Assembly (NCBI RefSeq): GCF_000948285.1
Contig: NZ_JYBP01000003.1
Location: 434,001 to 498,000 of the forward strand
Origin: Geobacillus kaustophilus
Lineage (GTDB): Bacteria > Bacillota > Bacilli > Bacillales > Anoxybacillaceae
Reading direction: 5' to 3'
DNA length: 64,000 nucleotides
Each line of letters starts with the position of its first letter. Position 1 is the first letter of the stretch. The translations under genes and the position numbers were made by a program. Under the pieces are notes generated by a model. The model saw only the letters and a list, made by a program, of their open reading frames with translations, searched no databases and had not been told where the DNA came from. Positions 36,095 through 44,388 of the stretch are shown here, piece by piece.

Positions 36095-37343
36095 CAGGCG
36101 TGTTGATTATCCAATAAAATCCAAAGGGTATAGAAAAAAGAGCACCTTTCCTGTAGAATGTGAGTAGCGACACAAACAAACCCAGGAGGTGCTCTCTATG
36201 AACAAGCATACCACACTCCCGAATTTGATGCAAAAACTTGTTTCGGATGAAGAGATTCAACTGATTGCCGAAGCGGTTGGGTATCGTGATTCGTCTCGAA
36301 CCTTTACGTTGCGCGAGTTGATTCACTTCTTCCTGCTGGCCGCCATGCATCAATGGAAAAGCTTTCGCCACGGAGCCGATGTGGGGCCTCTGTATGGATT
36401 GCCGCGATTCCATTATTCAACTGTATCCAAGAAAGCGAAAGAAGTTCCCTATGACATCATGAAACGCTTGTTGGCGTTGATCATTTCCAAGTGCAACCGC
36501 CAAACCCGCCGTTCGCTTCGGTTTCCCAAACCGCTTCGGGTGGTGGATTCGACGACCGTCACGGTCGGGAAAAACCGCCTGCCATGGGCGCCGTATCACG
36601 GCGAACGCGCCGGAGTGAAGCTGCACGTCGCGTATTCGCCGGAATCCTCGTTGCCGGCAGACGTGGTGGAAACCATCGGACTGCGTCATGATGGCCCGGT
36701 GGGAGAACAGTTGACGAACGCTCAACAAGTGCTGGTGGAAGACCGGGCGTATTTCAAAATCGAACGCCTCGATCGATTTGTGGAGCAGCATCAGCTCTTT
36801 GTCATTCGGATGAAGGACAACATCGAACTTCATCAGAAAAAAAGCTTGAAACGCCTTTCCAGCACATCCTCATCGGTTCAAGCCGACTTCACGTGCCAGT
36901 TGGGGACGAAACAATGCCGCTCCACCAAGCGTCACCGGGTGGTGATCTTTCGAGATGCGAATGGCCGCGACATTCGGGTCGTGACGAACCTCTTCCATGC
37001 GTCTGCGGAAACCATTGCCGACATGTACCAACAACGTTGGACTGTTGAGGTCTTTTTCCGTTGGGTGAAGCAATATCTGAATGTCCCGACCTTGTTTGGC
37101 ACGACGGAAAATGCGGTATACAACCAACTGTTTGCGGCGTTCATCGCGTATGTGTTGCTGCGATGGCTGTATGATCAAACCAAAAAACAGACGAACGTCT
37201 CTCTTTCCTTCATTTCGTTCGTTCGCCGTTTTTTCTCTGGGCAGCTTCCTCTCGATTGGAAATCCGGGATGGCCGCTGCTTTGTTTGAGTATGCCCAAAT
37301 TTATGGAAGGCGTATGTATAATTTTGGATAATCAACACTCGTG
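36095..37343. mobile_element. IS4-family insertion sequence, 1249 bp, inside a CRISPR spacer
   Basis: Terminal inverted repeats read CAGGCGTGTTGATTATCC at the left and CACGAGTGTTGATTATCC inward from the right, with one transposase gene between and a 9-bp target duplication outside. The protein resembles the IS5377-type IS4 elements common in Geobacillus. The same ends are found on the 162-bp element at 11040-11201. Confidence 0.93.
36189..37331 (+). CDS. IS4-family DDE transposase (IS5377-like)
   Basis: The 380-residue transposase has an N-terminal DNA-binding region (MNKHTTLPNLMQKLVSDEEI, DUF4372-like) and a DDE core: Asp in RVVDSTTVTV, Asp in VLVEDRAYF and the IS4 signature Y-x2-R-x3-E-x6-K in YQQRWTVEVFFRWVK. 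It is intact. CCAGGAGG lies 7 bp before the ATG. Its 3' end runs almost to the right inverted repeat. It could also act on the short element at 11040-11201. Confidence 0.93.
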   Translation: MLSMNKHTTLPNLMQKLVSDEEIQLIAEAVGYRDSSRTFTLRELIHFFLLAAMHQWKSFRHGADVGPLYGLPRFHYSTVSKKAKEVPYDIMKRLLALIISKCNRQTRRSLRFPKPLRVVDSTTVTVGKNRLPWAPYHGERAGVKLHVAYSPESSLPADVVETIGLRHDGPVGEQLTNAQQVLVEDRAYFKIERLDRFVEQHQLFVIRMKDNIELHQKKSLKRLSSTSSSVQADFTCQLGTKQCRSTKRHRVVIFRDANGRDIRVVTNLFHASAETIADMYQQRWTVEVFFRWVKQYLNVPTLFGTTENAVYNQLFAAFIAYVLLRWLYDQTKKQTNVSLSFISFVRRFFSGQLPLDWKSGMAAALFEYAQIYGRRMYNFG

Positions 37344-37352
37344 TAACGATAC
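37344..37352. repeat. 9-bp target duplication of the IS4-family element, right copy
   Basis: TAACGATAC, followed by the remaining 21 bp of the disrupted spacer (37353-37373) and then repeat 59. Confidence 0.9.
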
Positions 37353-37905
37353 ATTAAAAAAATCGGCTATATAGTTGCACCCAGCCAAAAGGCTGGGTGA
37401 GGATTGAAACCGCTTCTCCTGTTCTTCCAACTCTCCTTGCCATGTTGCACCCAGCCAAAAGGCTGGGTGAGGATTGAAACTCAAATAAAATAGTATCAAT
37501 TAATTCGCAGCGGAGTTGCACCCAGCCAAAAGGCTGGGTGAGGATTGAAACGCTTCACCGGTTATCGTGAGACCGGAGTCACAAGCGTTGCACCCAGCCA
37601 AAAGGCTGGGTGAGGATTGAAACAGCCGCAATTCCGTGGCATATTTGTCGGACGGCACGCGTTGCACCCAGCCAAAAGGCTGGGTGAGGATTGAAACCAT
37701 ATGTTACGTGAATCTAAAATGCCTGCGCTTTTGTTGCACCCAGCCAAAAGGCTGGGTGAGGATTGAAACGATTTCTTTCCATATGAACTTTTGACCGCCG
37801 ATCGTTGCACCCAGCCAAAAGGCTGGGTGAGGATTGAAAGAAATAAACAAGCACGTTGCGAGCAAAACAAGTGTGTATCAAAACCAAAAGAGGAAACATC
37901 CGTTA

Positions 37906-37938
37906 GCCCTTGGCTGAGGAAGCCAGGGGCCATTTTTT
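37906..37938 (+). terminator. Terminator after the CRISPR array
   Basis: CCCTTGGCT (37907-37915) pairs with AGCCAGGGG (37921-37929) before CCATTTTTT. It probably ends the pre-crRNA transcript, between the last repeat and the convergent comER. Confidence 0.75.
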
Positions 37939-37981
37939 GCCGAGCAAAGAAGGAATTTGCCGCTTGCTGTCGAATTAATTT

Positions 37982-38800
37982 TTATGAAAACAGTTGCTTC
38001 ACCTTTTCCACATCTTCTTTAAACTTCTCATGTGTTTTTGCAAGCACTTCTTCAAAGACGCCGTTCATTCGTTGTTCCAGCACAGCGATTCCTTCCCCGG
38101 TAATGCCGCCTTTGACGCATACTTTTTCCTGCAACGTTGGCAATGTGTACAGATTCCGCTTGAGCAGTTCCCCAAGGCCGATGATCATATCGGTCGCCAG
38201 CATCGTCGCTTGTTCTTTCGTGATGGCGGTTTTGACCGTCGCGGCGTCGATGAAGCGCTGAAGCAAATAGCTGAAAAACGCCGGGCCGCAGCTTGAGATG
38301 TCGGAGGCGACGCGGGTGATGGCCTCGTCGATGTACACCGGCGAGGCGATGCGCCGGAGAAGACCATCGATCGTTTGCCGGCAATCGTCCGAACAGCGCG
38401 ATCCGAAGGTGACGAGGATGCTGCCGGAGAGCGCCCGGTTCGCAATGCTCGGGATGGCGCGCACGACTTGGCAAGGGACGGCCGCTTCAAGCTGTTCGAC
38501 GCTGATGGGGCTTGTGATCGATACGAGGCAATGTTCATTTGTCCAGTACGTGGTCAGTTGCTGCAATAATGGGTGGATGTCGAACGGTTTGACGCACAAA
38601 AAGACGATGCTGGATTGTTTGACGACTTCTGCTGCGTCGACAGCCACCGTGATGCCGGGATATGTGTGTTGTATGGCAAACGCTTTGGCAAGCGTGCGGT
38701 TCGTAATGGCCAGTTCATTCTCTTTGACGGCGCCGGAGTCGAGGAACGCTTCGATTAAAACGGTGCCCATATTCCCCGTGCCGATGACGCCGATGTTCAT
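37982..38800 (-). CDS. comER: ComER, late competence protein (ProC-like reductase fold)
   Basis: The 272-residue protein has an N-terminal NAD(P) fold (MNIGVIGTGNMGTVLIEAFL) and a pyrroline-5-carboxylate reductase-like C-terminal domain (AVDAAEVVKQSSIVFLCVKP; MIIGLGELLKRNLYTLPTLQEKVCVKGGITGEGI). It matches ComER, encoded divergently from comEA in Bacillus; it is not required for transformation there and has been linked to sporulation and biofilm control. The ATG at 38800 follows GGGGAGGGGGGA. The Cas island ends just downstream of it. Confidence 0.92.
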   Translation of the reverse strand: MNIGVIGTGNMGTVLIEAFLDSGAVKENELAITNRTLAKAFAIQHTYPGITVAVDAAEVVKQSSIVFLCVKPFDIHPLLQQLTTYWTNEHCLVSITSPISVEQLEAAVPCQVVRAIPSIANRALSGSILVTFGSRCSDDCRQTIDGLLRRIASPVYIDEAITRVASDISSCGPAFFSYLLQRFIDAATVKTAITKEQATMLATDMIIGLGELLKRNLYTLPTLQEKVCVKGGITGEGIAVLEQRMNGVFEEVLAKTHEKFKEDVEKVKQLFS

Positions 38801-38900
38801 GTATTGTCCCCCCTCCCCGTTCTGTTCGCCGGAATTCTCTTTTTCGATATGTATGAGCAAAATGGTTGATTTATGACTGGAAACGGAAAGGATGGGACAT

Positions 38901-39521
38901 ATGTGGGAACAGGTGCAGGAGCTTGGAAAACGGTATGGAAAAGTGGGAGTGCTTTTGCTGTTTGCCGTTGCGGCGGGGTTGTGGGTGTTTCGTCATCCGA
39001 CGGATGAAAAGGGGCAAGTCGTCTTGCCGGCGGCTGAAACCGATGCTGCCCAGTCGGAAGCAAAAAAGGAAGAAGCGCCAAAAACCGCTGTGGTGGATGT
39101 GAAAGGGGCGGTCGCGAAACCAGGGGTGTACGAGGTGGCGGCGGACGCCCGCATCCGCGATGTCATCGTCCTAGCTGGCGGATTGACGGACGAGGCGGAT
39201 GAAACGAAAGTCAATTTGGCGGCAAAAGTGCGCGATGAAATGATGATTTACGTCCCGGCAAAAGGCGAGGCCGCTCCTGCGTCGGAAACAACCGGTGCCG
39301 CGCCGAAAGATGAAGCGGGTATCGGGCCGCAAGTGGCGGTCAATACGGCGACGGAAGAGGAGTTGATGCAGCTTCCCGGCATCGGACCGGCGAAGGCAAA
39401 AGCGATCATCGCCTATCGCGAAGAGCACGGGCCGTTTCGGCGGGCGGAAGATTTGTTGAATGTAACCGGAATCGGGGAAAAAACGTTGGAGAAATTGAAA
39501 CCTTATTTGCTTGTTCCGTAA
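38901..39521 (+). CDS. comEA: ComEA, DNA-uptake receptor
   Basis: The 206-residue membrane-anchored DNA receptor has a short cytoplasmic start, one helix (about 15-31), a flexible acidic region, an SLBB domain ([14 protein letters not shown]...DVIVLAGGL) and a C-terminal tandem helix-hairpin-helix DNA-binding domain ([40 protein letters not shown]). It binds double-stranded DNA outside the membrane and hands it to ComEC. The start could be ATG 38892 or ATG 38901; GGAAAGGATGG favours the second. Confidence 0.93.
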   Translation: MWEQVQELGKRYGKVGVLLLFAVAAGLWVFRHPTDEKGQVVLPAAETDAAQSEAKKEEAPKTAVVDVKGAVAKPGVYEVAADARIRDVIVLAGGLTDEADETKVNLAAKVRDEMMIYVPAKGEAAPASETTGAAPKDEAGIGPQVAVNTATEEELMQLPGIGPAKAKAIIAYREEHGPFRRAEDLLNVTGIGEKTLEKLKPYLLVP

Positions 39522-39612
39522 AGGCTCAGGGGCTTGTCGACACGTTTCGGATTGACGGGGGCGGGAAGCGGCCGGTAGACTAAAAACATGGAAACGAGCG
39601 GAGGGATGGAAA

Positions 39613-40083
39613 ATGGAACGTATCACATGGGATCAATACTTTATGGCGCAAAGCCATTTGCTCGCGCTGCGCAGCACGTGCACGAGGCTGGCGGTCGGGG
39701 CGACGATTGTGCGCGATAAGCGCATCATCGCCGGCGGATACAACGGGTCGATCGCCGGCGGCGCCCATTGCATCGATGAGGGGTGCTACGTCATTGATGG
39801 GCATTGTGTGCGGACGATTCACGCGGAAATGAACGCCATTTTGCAATGCGCCAAGTTCGGCGTCCCGACAGAGGGGGCGGAGATGTATGTCACCCATTTT
39901 CCATGTTTGCATTGCTGCAAGGCGATCATTCAAAGCGGCATTCGCGCTGTCTATTACGCCCAAGACTACAAAAACCACCCGTACGCCTTGGAGCTGTTTG
40001 CCCAAGCTGGCGTCCGGCTCGTGCAAGTGCCGCTGAAAACGGATGTGTTCGCCTTGCTTTCCGGCAGCGGAGGTGAAGCATGA
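39613..40083 (+). CDS. comEB: ComEB, dCMP deaminase family protein
   Basis: The 156-residue zinc deaminase has HAEMNAILQCAKFG and HFPCLHCCKAI, the catalytic Glu and zinc ligands of the dCMP deaminase family. The enzyme makes dUMP from dCMP. In the comE operon its role in transformation is not essential. A ribosome binding site GGAGGGATGG lies before the ATG. It overlaps comEC by 4 bp. Confidence 0.94.
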   Translation: MERITWDQYFMAQSHLLALRSTCTRLAVGATIVRDKRIIAGGYNGSIAGGAHCIDEGCYVIDGHCVRTIHAEMNAILQCAKFGVPTEGAEMYVTHFPCLHCCKAIIQSGIRAVYYAQDYKNHPYALELFAQAGVRLVQVPLKTDVFALLSGSGGEA

Positions 40084-42329
40084 AAGGACAAGCCGTCTAT
40101 CCCGCCGCGGCGGCGCTCTTTGCCGTGGCGGCGGCCTCACCGTCCAAAACGGCCTGCCTTCTCCTTATCGTTTATCTCCTTCTCCTTTTCATCCGCCGGC
40201 CGCGCTGTTTCCTTCCCGCTCTCGTTGCAGCTCTCTTCTTTTTTGTCTACTTTCTCATCGTTGACCATTATAACAAAACTTCTCTTTCCGGCGGCCGTCA
40301 TTCGCTTTCCGTTCGTTTTTCCGCCGCGCCGGCGATCGACGGCGATCGATTGCAGGCGGCGGTGCAAGCTGGAAAGGAGCGGGTGCAGCTCCGTTACACC
40401 ATTCGCACGGTCGCGGAAAAAGAAGTGCTGCGTGCGCGTCTTATGCCCGGGGTCGTGTGCCGGCTGAGCGGAATGCTCGAGCGCCCCATGCCGGCCAGCA
40501 ATCCGTATGCGTTCGATTACCGTCTTTATTTGCGCCGCCACCGCATTCATTGGCTCTTTCTCCCTGAGGCGATCGATCTTTCCGCTTGCGTGCGCGTCCG
40601 TCCCACCATCATCGAACGGCTTGAAGCCATTCGCGAGGCTGGCGTCCGCCGCATTGAAGCCCGGTTTCCGCCGGAAGCGGCCGGCATCGCCGCTGCGCTC
40701 ATTTATGGCGAACGCCGCTCGCTGGATGAGGCGGTGCTTGACGGCTACCAGCAGCTCGGGATCATCCATTTGTTGGCAATTTCCGGCGGCCATGTCACCC
40801 TGCTTGTCAGTGCTGCGTTGACCGCTGCCATTCGGTTTGTGACGCGCGAGGCGGCCGTGCTCTCCTTGCTTGCTCTATTGCCTATGTATGCGGTGCTCGC
40901 CGGCGCTTCGCCGTCGGTGCTGCGCGCCTGTGCGACCGGAATGATTGTATTGGCCGTCCAGTGGAAAAAAGGAACAATCCATCCGCTTGATGCGTTGAGT
41001 TGGACAGCGTTGGCGCTGCTCGTCTTTGATCCATATATGGTTTGGGATGTCGGTTTTCAACTATCGTTCATCGTCACGTTCGTCCTTCTTGTTCATTTCC
41101 CTGTGTCCGTCTCCGTTCGTTCGCCGCTTGGGCGTCTGTTTCAGACAGCGCTTGCCGCTCAGCTCGCCGCGCTGCCGGTTTTGCTTTACCATTTTTATGA
41201 AGTTTCTGTTTGGAGCGTAGGACTCAATGTCTTCTTTGTCCCTTGGTATTCATTTGTCATCTTGCCGCTCGCTTTTCTATCCGCGGTTTTTCCCTTTTCT
41301 CCGCTCATTTGGCTGTTTAGCCGCCTCATTGAGCTGACGGACGCGGTTGTCCGTTTTTTCTCGGTCGATTACTCGTTTATGCTTGTGCTTGGCCGTCCGG
41401 GGCCGTGGGGCTTAGCTGGCTATCTGACGGCCATCTCGGCGGCGTTTTTGGATTGGGAACGCGGCCGTCTGCTCCGCGGATTGACAGCGGTGGCGGCGGC
41501 GACGGCGCTTCAGCTGGCCGCCCCGTACGTGGATCGGAAAGGGGAAGTGACGGTATTGGATGTTGGGCAAGGGGACTGTATTTATATTGAGCTTCCTTAT
41601 CGAAAAGCAGTCTATCTCATTGACACCGGCGGGACGCCGGAATGGGCGCAGGAATCATGGCGCAGGCGGTCGCGGCGGTTTGCTGTCGGCCGCGATGTCG
41701 TCGTGCCGTTTTTAAAAGCGCAAGGGGTGCGAACGATCGATAAGCTCATATTGACGCACGATGATGCCGACCATATCGGGGCCGCGCCTGAGGTGCTCGA
41801 AGCGGTCAAAGTGAAGGAAATTGTCACAAGCCCAGGAGCGCTGCCGCACGTCCAAAAGATGGCGCGGCCGTTTTCCGTGCCGGTGGCCGCCAGCGTGCGG
41901 GGGGATCGGTGGAAGGTGGGCGATGCCGCGTTTTCCGTATTGCACCCGGAGGCGGGAAACAATGAGGATAATAACGGCTCGCTTGTATTGCTCGCCCGCT
42001 TCGGCCGTTTGACATGGCTGTTTGCCGCGGATATCGAGGAAGAGGCGGAGCAAGCGCTCATCCGCGCGTATCCAATGTTGCGCGTCGATGTATTGAAAGT
42101 CGCCCACCACGGCAGCAAAACGTCGACAACAGAGCCGTTTTTGCGGACGGTCAAGCCGCGAGCGGCCATCATTTCCGTCGGCCGCTACAATCGCTACGGG
42201 CATCCGTCCCCCGAGGTGCTTATGCGGCTTGGGCAACAACGGGCGATCATTTGGCGGACGGATGAAAACGGGGCCATTCGCTATGTGTATGACGAAAACG
42301 GTGGAACCTTTCAGGTGATGAAACCATAA
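40080..42329 (+). CDS. comEC: ComEC, DNA-uptake channel
   Basis: The 749-residue membrane protein has an N-terminal hydrophobic region with an OB-like extracellular domain, the central competence domain (residues about 200-450, many helices, with LLAISGGHVTLLVSAALTA), and a C-terminal metallo-beta-lactamase domain containing VLDVGQGDCIYIELP, LTHDDADHIG and VAHHGSKTSTTE. It forms the channel for single-stranded DNA, and the lactamase-like domain probably degrades the other strand. All motifs are intact, suggesting natural competence is at least encoded. GCGGAGGTGAAGC precedes the ATG. Confidence 0.95.
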   Translation: MKGQAVYPAAAALFAVAAASPSKTACLLLIVYLLLLFIRRPRCFLPALVAALFFFVYFLIVDHYNKTSLSGGRHSLSVRFSAAPAIDGDRLQAAVQAGKERVQLRYTIRTVAEKEVLRARLMPGVVCRLSGMLERPMPASNPYAFDYRLYLRRHRIHWLFLPEAIDLSACVRVRPTIIERLEAIREAGVRRIEARFPPEAAGIAAALIYGERRSLDEAVLDGYQQLGIIHLLAISGGHVTLLVSAALTAAIRFVTREAAVLSLLALLPMYAVLAGASPSVLRACATGMIVLAVQWKKGTIHPLDALSWTALALLVFDPYMVWDVGFQLSFIVTFVLLVHFPVSVSVRSPLGRLFQTALAAQLAALPVLLYHFYEVSVWSVGLNVFFVPWYSFVILPLAFLSAVFPFSPLIWLFSRLIELTDAVVRFFSVDYSFMLVLGRPGPWGLAGYLTAISAAFLDWERGRLLRGLTAVAAATALQLAAPYVDRKGEVTVLDVGQGDCIYIELPYRKAVYLIDTGGTPEWAQESWRRRSRRFAVGRDVVVPFLKAQGVRTIDKLILTHDDADHIGAAPEVLEAVKVKEIVTSPGALPHVQKMARPFSVPVAASVRGDRWKVGDAAFSVLHPEAGNNEDNNGSLVLLARFGRLTWLFAADIEEEAEQALIRAYPMLRVDVLKVAHHGSKTSTTEPFLRTVKPRAAIISVGRYNRYGHPSPEVLMRLGQQRAIIWRTDENGAIRYVYDENGGTFQVMKP

Positions 42330-42369
42330 GATGTAGTGCACAAAAAAACGGAACGTTTCAGCAGAAACA

Positions 42370-42403
42370 AAAAATAAGGATTGCTTGCGCAAGCAATCCT
42401 TAT
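42370..42403 (-). terminator. Terminator of yqzM within a perfect 30-bp palindrome
   Basis: 42374-42403 is a perfect palindrome with half-site ATAAGGATTGCTTGC. On the minus strand it is followed by TTTTTTG, so it can end yqzM transcription. The yqzM stop codon lies inside it. Confidence 0.75.
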
Positions 42404-42534
42404 CGACTGAAAAATTCGATCAACGTTGCGATGATGAACATGGTAGCGAAAAAGCCGAACGACACGATGAATCCGACGGCGGAATCGACGGCGTCATTTC
42501 GTTGGCTTTGCACTTCCTTTTCAAATACGTTCAT
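42400..42534 (-). CDS. yqzM: YqzM small membrane protein
   Basis: A 44-residue protein, MNVFEKEVQSQRNDAVDSAV then GFIVSFGFFATMFIIATLIE and FFSR, with a polar N-terminal half and one membrane helix. It matches YqzM, found between comEC and holA in Bacillus, function unknown. The ATG at 42534-42532 follows GAGGAGGGGG on the minus strand. It is convergent with comEC. Confidence 0.85.
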   Translation of the reverse strand: MNVFEKEVQSQRNDAVDSAVGFIVSFGFFATMFIIATLIEFFSR

Positions 42535-42672
42535 CGTTTTCCCCCTCCTCGTTCAATCATTTTTAGTATAGACGAAAACGCGTAAAAAATCTACCGCCGC
42601 TCGCTTCTTTTCCTTCCTTGACAACAGTTGACACAAATACTTTCAAACAGCCGGGAAAACATAAAAATAACC

Positions 42673-42709
42673 CGCTGGCCAATAAGGTCCTAGGACTTAT
42701 AGGCCAGCG
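42673..42709. repeat. 37-bp near-perfect palindrome upstream of holA
   Basis: CGCTGGCC (42673-42680) pairs with GGCCAGCG (42702-42709), and the interior (ATAAGGTCCTAGGACTTAT) is also palindromic apart from one bulge. TTTATAT follows, so it may be a weak terminator on the plus strand. Confidence 0.7.
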
Positions 42710-42720
42710 TTTATATAAAG

Positions 42721-42750
42721 GGGAACCGGTTTTTTCGGCAGCCGGTTCCC
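42721..42750. repeat. Second hairpin upstream of holA
   Basis: GGGAACCGG (42721-42729) pairs with CCGGTTCCC (42742-42750). It lies 11 bp after the previous palindrome and directly before the candidate holA promoter. Confidence 0.7.
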
Positions 42751-42779
42751 TTGTAAAATGACGAAAAACGGTGTATCTT
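42751..42779 (+). promoter_or_regulatory. Candidate sigma-A promoter of holA
   Basis: TTGTAA (42751-42756), 17 bp, TATCTT (42774-42779), 39 bp before the holA ATG. Confidence 0.45.
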
Positions 42780-42818
42780 TTCTAGCAGAGACGTTTGCTA
42801 GGGAATGGAGACGGGAAC

Positions 42819-43865
42819 ATGCTGGAACGCGTATGGGGAAACATTGAAAAACGGCGGTTTTCTGCTCTTTATTTATTATACGGCAATGAGCCGTTTTTAT
42901 TAATGGAAACGTATGAGCGATTGGTGAACGCAGCGCTTGGCCCCGAGGAACGGGAGTGGAACTTGGCTGTGTACGATTGCGAGGAAACGCCGGTCGAGGC
43001 GGCGCTTGAGGAGGCCGAGACGGTGCCGTTTTTCGGCGAGCGGCGCGTCATTCTCATCAAGCATCCGTATTTTTTTACGTCTGAAAAAGAGAAGGAGATC
43101 GAGCATGATTTGGCGAAGCTGGAGGCGTACTTGAAGGCGCCGTCGCCGTTTTCAATCGTCGTCTTTTTCGCGCCGTACGAGAAGCTTGATGAACGAAAAA
43201 AAATTACGAAGCTCGCCAAAGAGCAAAGCGAAGTCGTCATCGCCGCCCCGCTCGCCGAAGCGGAGCTGCGTGCCTGGGTGCGGCGCCGCATCGAGAGCCA
43301 AGGGGCGCAAGCAAGCGATGAGGCGATTGATGTCCTGCTGCGGCGGGCCGGGACGCAGCTTTCCGCCTTGGCGAATGAAATCGATAAGTTGGCTCTGTTT
43401 GCCGGACCGGGCGGAACAGTTGAGGCGGCGGCGGTTGAACAGCTTGTCGCCCGCACGCCGGAAGAAAACGTATTTGTGCTCGTCGAGCAAGTGGCGAAGC
43501 GAGACATTCCAGCGGCGTTGCAGACGTTTTACGATTTGCTTGAAAACAATGAGGAACCGATCAAAATTTTGGCGTTGCTTGCCGGTCATTTCCGCTTGCT
43601 TGCGCAAGTGAAATGGCTCGCCTCCTTAGGCTACGGACAGGCGCAAATCGCGTCGGCGCTCAAGGTGCATCCGTTCCGCGTCAAGCTCGCTCTTGCCCAA
43701 GCGGCCCGCTTCGCTGACGGAGAGCTTGCTGAGGCGATCGACGAGCTCGCTGACGCCGATTACGAAGTGAAAAGCGGGGCGGTCGATCGCCGGTTGGCCG
43801 TTGAGCTGCTTCTGATGCGCTGGGGCACCCGCCCGGCGCAAGCGGGGCGTCACGGCCGGCGGTGA
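42819..43865 (+). CDS. holA: DNA polymerase III delta subunit
   Basis: This 348-residue clamp-loader subunit (YqeN in Bacillus) has ALYLLYGNEPFLLMETYERLV at the start, the diverged AAA+ region with AETVPFFGERRVILIK, domain II, and the C-terminal EEPIKILALLAGHFRLLAQVK collar segment. It opens the beta clamp during replication. The frame begins at a TTG at 42795, but the ATG at 42819 fits the family and has GGAGACGGG before it. It is convergent with rpsT. Confidence 0.93.
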   Translation: MLERVWGNIEKRRFSALYLLYGNEPFLLMETYERLVNAALGPEEREWNLAVYDCEETPVEAALEEAETVPFFGERRVILIKHPYFFTSEKEKEIEHDLAKLEAYLKAPSPFSIVVFFAPYEKLDERKKITKLAKEQSEVVIAAPLAEAELRAWVRRRIESQGAQASDEAIDVLLRRAGTQLSALANEIDKLALFAGPGGTVEAAAVEQLVARTPEENVFVLVEQVAKRDIPAALQTFYDLLENNEEPIKILALLAGHFRLLAQVKWLASLGYGQAQIASALKVHPFRVKLALAQAARFADGELAEAIDELADADYEVKSGAVDRRLAVELLLMRWGTRPAQAGRHGRR

Positions 43866-43904
43866 AGCGCTCGCCCGGCCGTTTGCCGTGAACAAAAGAA
43901 AAAC

Positions 43905-43935
43905 AAAAAAACGACCTGGCGCCAGGTCGTTTTTG
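43905..43935. terminator. Bidirectional terminator between holA and rpsT
   Basis: ACGACCTGGC (43911-43920) and GCCAGGTCGT (43921-43930) form a perfect palindrome with A7 before and T5 after, so it can serve both convergent genes. Confidence 0.9.
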
Positions 43936-43936
43936 A

Positions 43937-44206
43937 TTAGGAAGCTTGGATGCTGTTCAATTTTTTCGCTAAGCGCGATTTTTGCCGGCTGGCGGCGTTT
44001 TTATGGATAAGGCCTTTGCTTGCAGCTTTGTCTAATTTTTTCGAAGCAATAATGAATGCCTCGCGCGCTTTTTCCACGTCTTTCAATTCAACAAGCGCTT
44101 CAAACTTTTTGATCGCCGTACGCATGGCCGATTTCATCGAGGCATTGTGAGCCCGGCGCTTTTCGCTCGTTTTCGCGCGTTTGATCGCTGATTTGATGTT
44201 AGCCAC
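43937..44206 (-). CDS. rpsT: 30S ribosomal protein S20 (bS20)
   Basis: The 89-residue helical ribosomal protein begins [20 protein letters not shown], highly basic and typical of S20, and ends [13 protein letters not shown]. It binds 16S rRNA in the body of the small subunit. The ATG at 44206 follows GGAGGTGAACGAAC on the minus strand. Its position beside holA and gpr is conserved in Bacillus. Confidence 0.97.
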   Translation of the reverse strand: MANIKSAIKRAKTSEKRRAHNASMKSAMRTAIKKFEALVELKDVEKAREAFIIASKKLDKAASKGLIHKNAASRQKSRLAKKLNSIQAS

Positions 44207-44266
44207 GTTCGTTCACCTCCGTTACCGTTCCTATTCTCACTGTGAACAACAGGAAGAACAAATGTT

Positions 44267-44295
44267 ATTCTATCAAACGTGTTTTGATTATGCAA
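44267..44295 (-). promoter_or_regulatory. Sigma-A promoter of rpsT (minus strand)
   Basis: On the minus strand TTGCAT, 17 bp, TAGAAT (plus coordinates 44290-44295 and 44267-44272), 61 bp before the rpsT ATG. Confidence 0.6.
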
Positions 44296-44326
44296 GAGTG
44301 TTCAAGCGAAAATCCTTTGCGAAACA

Positions 44327-44357
44327 TGAATGACCGGGCCTGATTGCGGCGACAATA
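44327..44357 (+). promoter_or_regulatory. Candidate sigma-G/F forespore promoter of gpr
   Basis: TGAATG (44327-44332) and GACAATA (44351-44357), 18 bp apart, resemble the forespore promoter pattern, 31 bp before the gpr ATG. In Bacillus gpr is transcribed by sigma-F and sigma-G. Confidence 0.4.
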
Positions 44358-44388
44358 AAAGAAAACGGCAGAAATGGGGAGGAACGAC

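Larger units (their letters stand above)
31957..37840 (+). CRISPR. Type I-C CRISPR array, 65 repeats and 64 spacers, interrupted by an IS
   Basis: The 37-bp direct repeat begins GTTGCACCCAGCC, has a 7-bp stem (CCCAGCC/GGCTGGG) with an AAAA loop, and ends GGATTGAAAC. I placed 58 repeats from 31957 to 36082 and seven from 37374 to 37840. All look identical except the last (37804-37840), whose final C is G. Spacers are 33-38 bp with one of 42 bp (34500-34541). Transcription should run on the plus strand, from the leader at 31753-31956. Spacers 17 and 45 are identical, and spacer 58 is split by the IS at 36095-37343. Confidence 0.97.
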
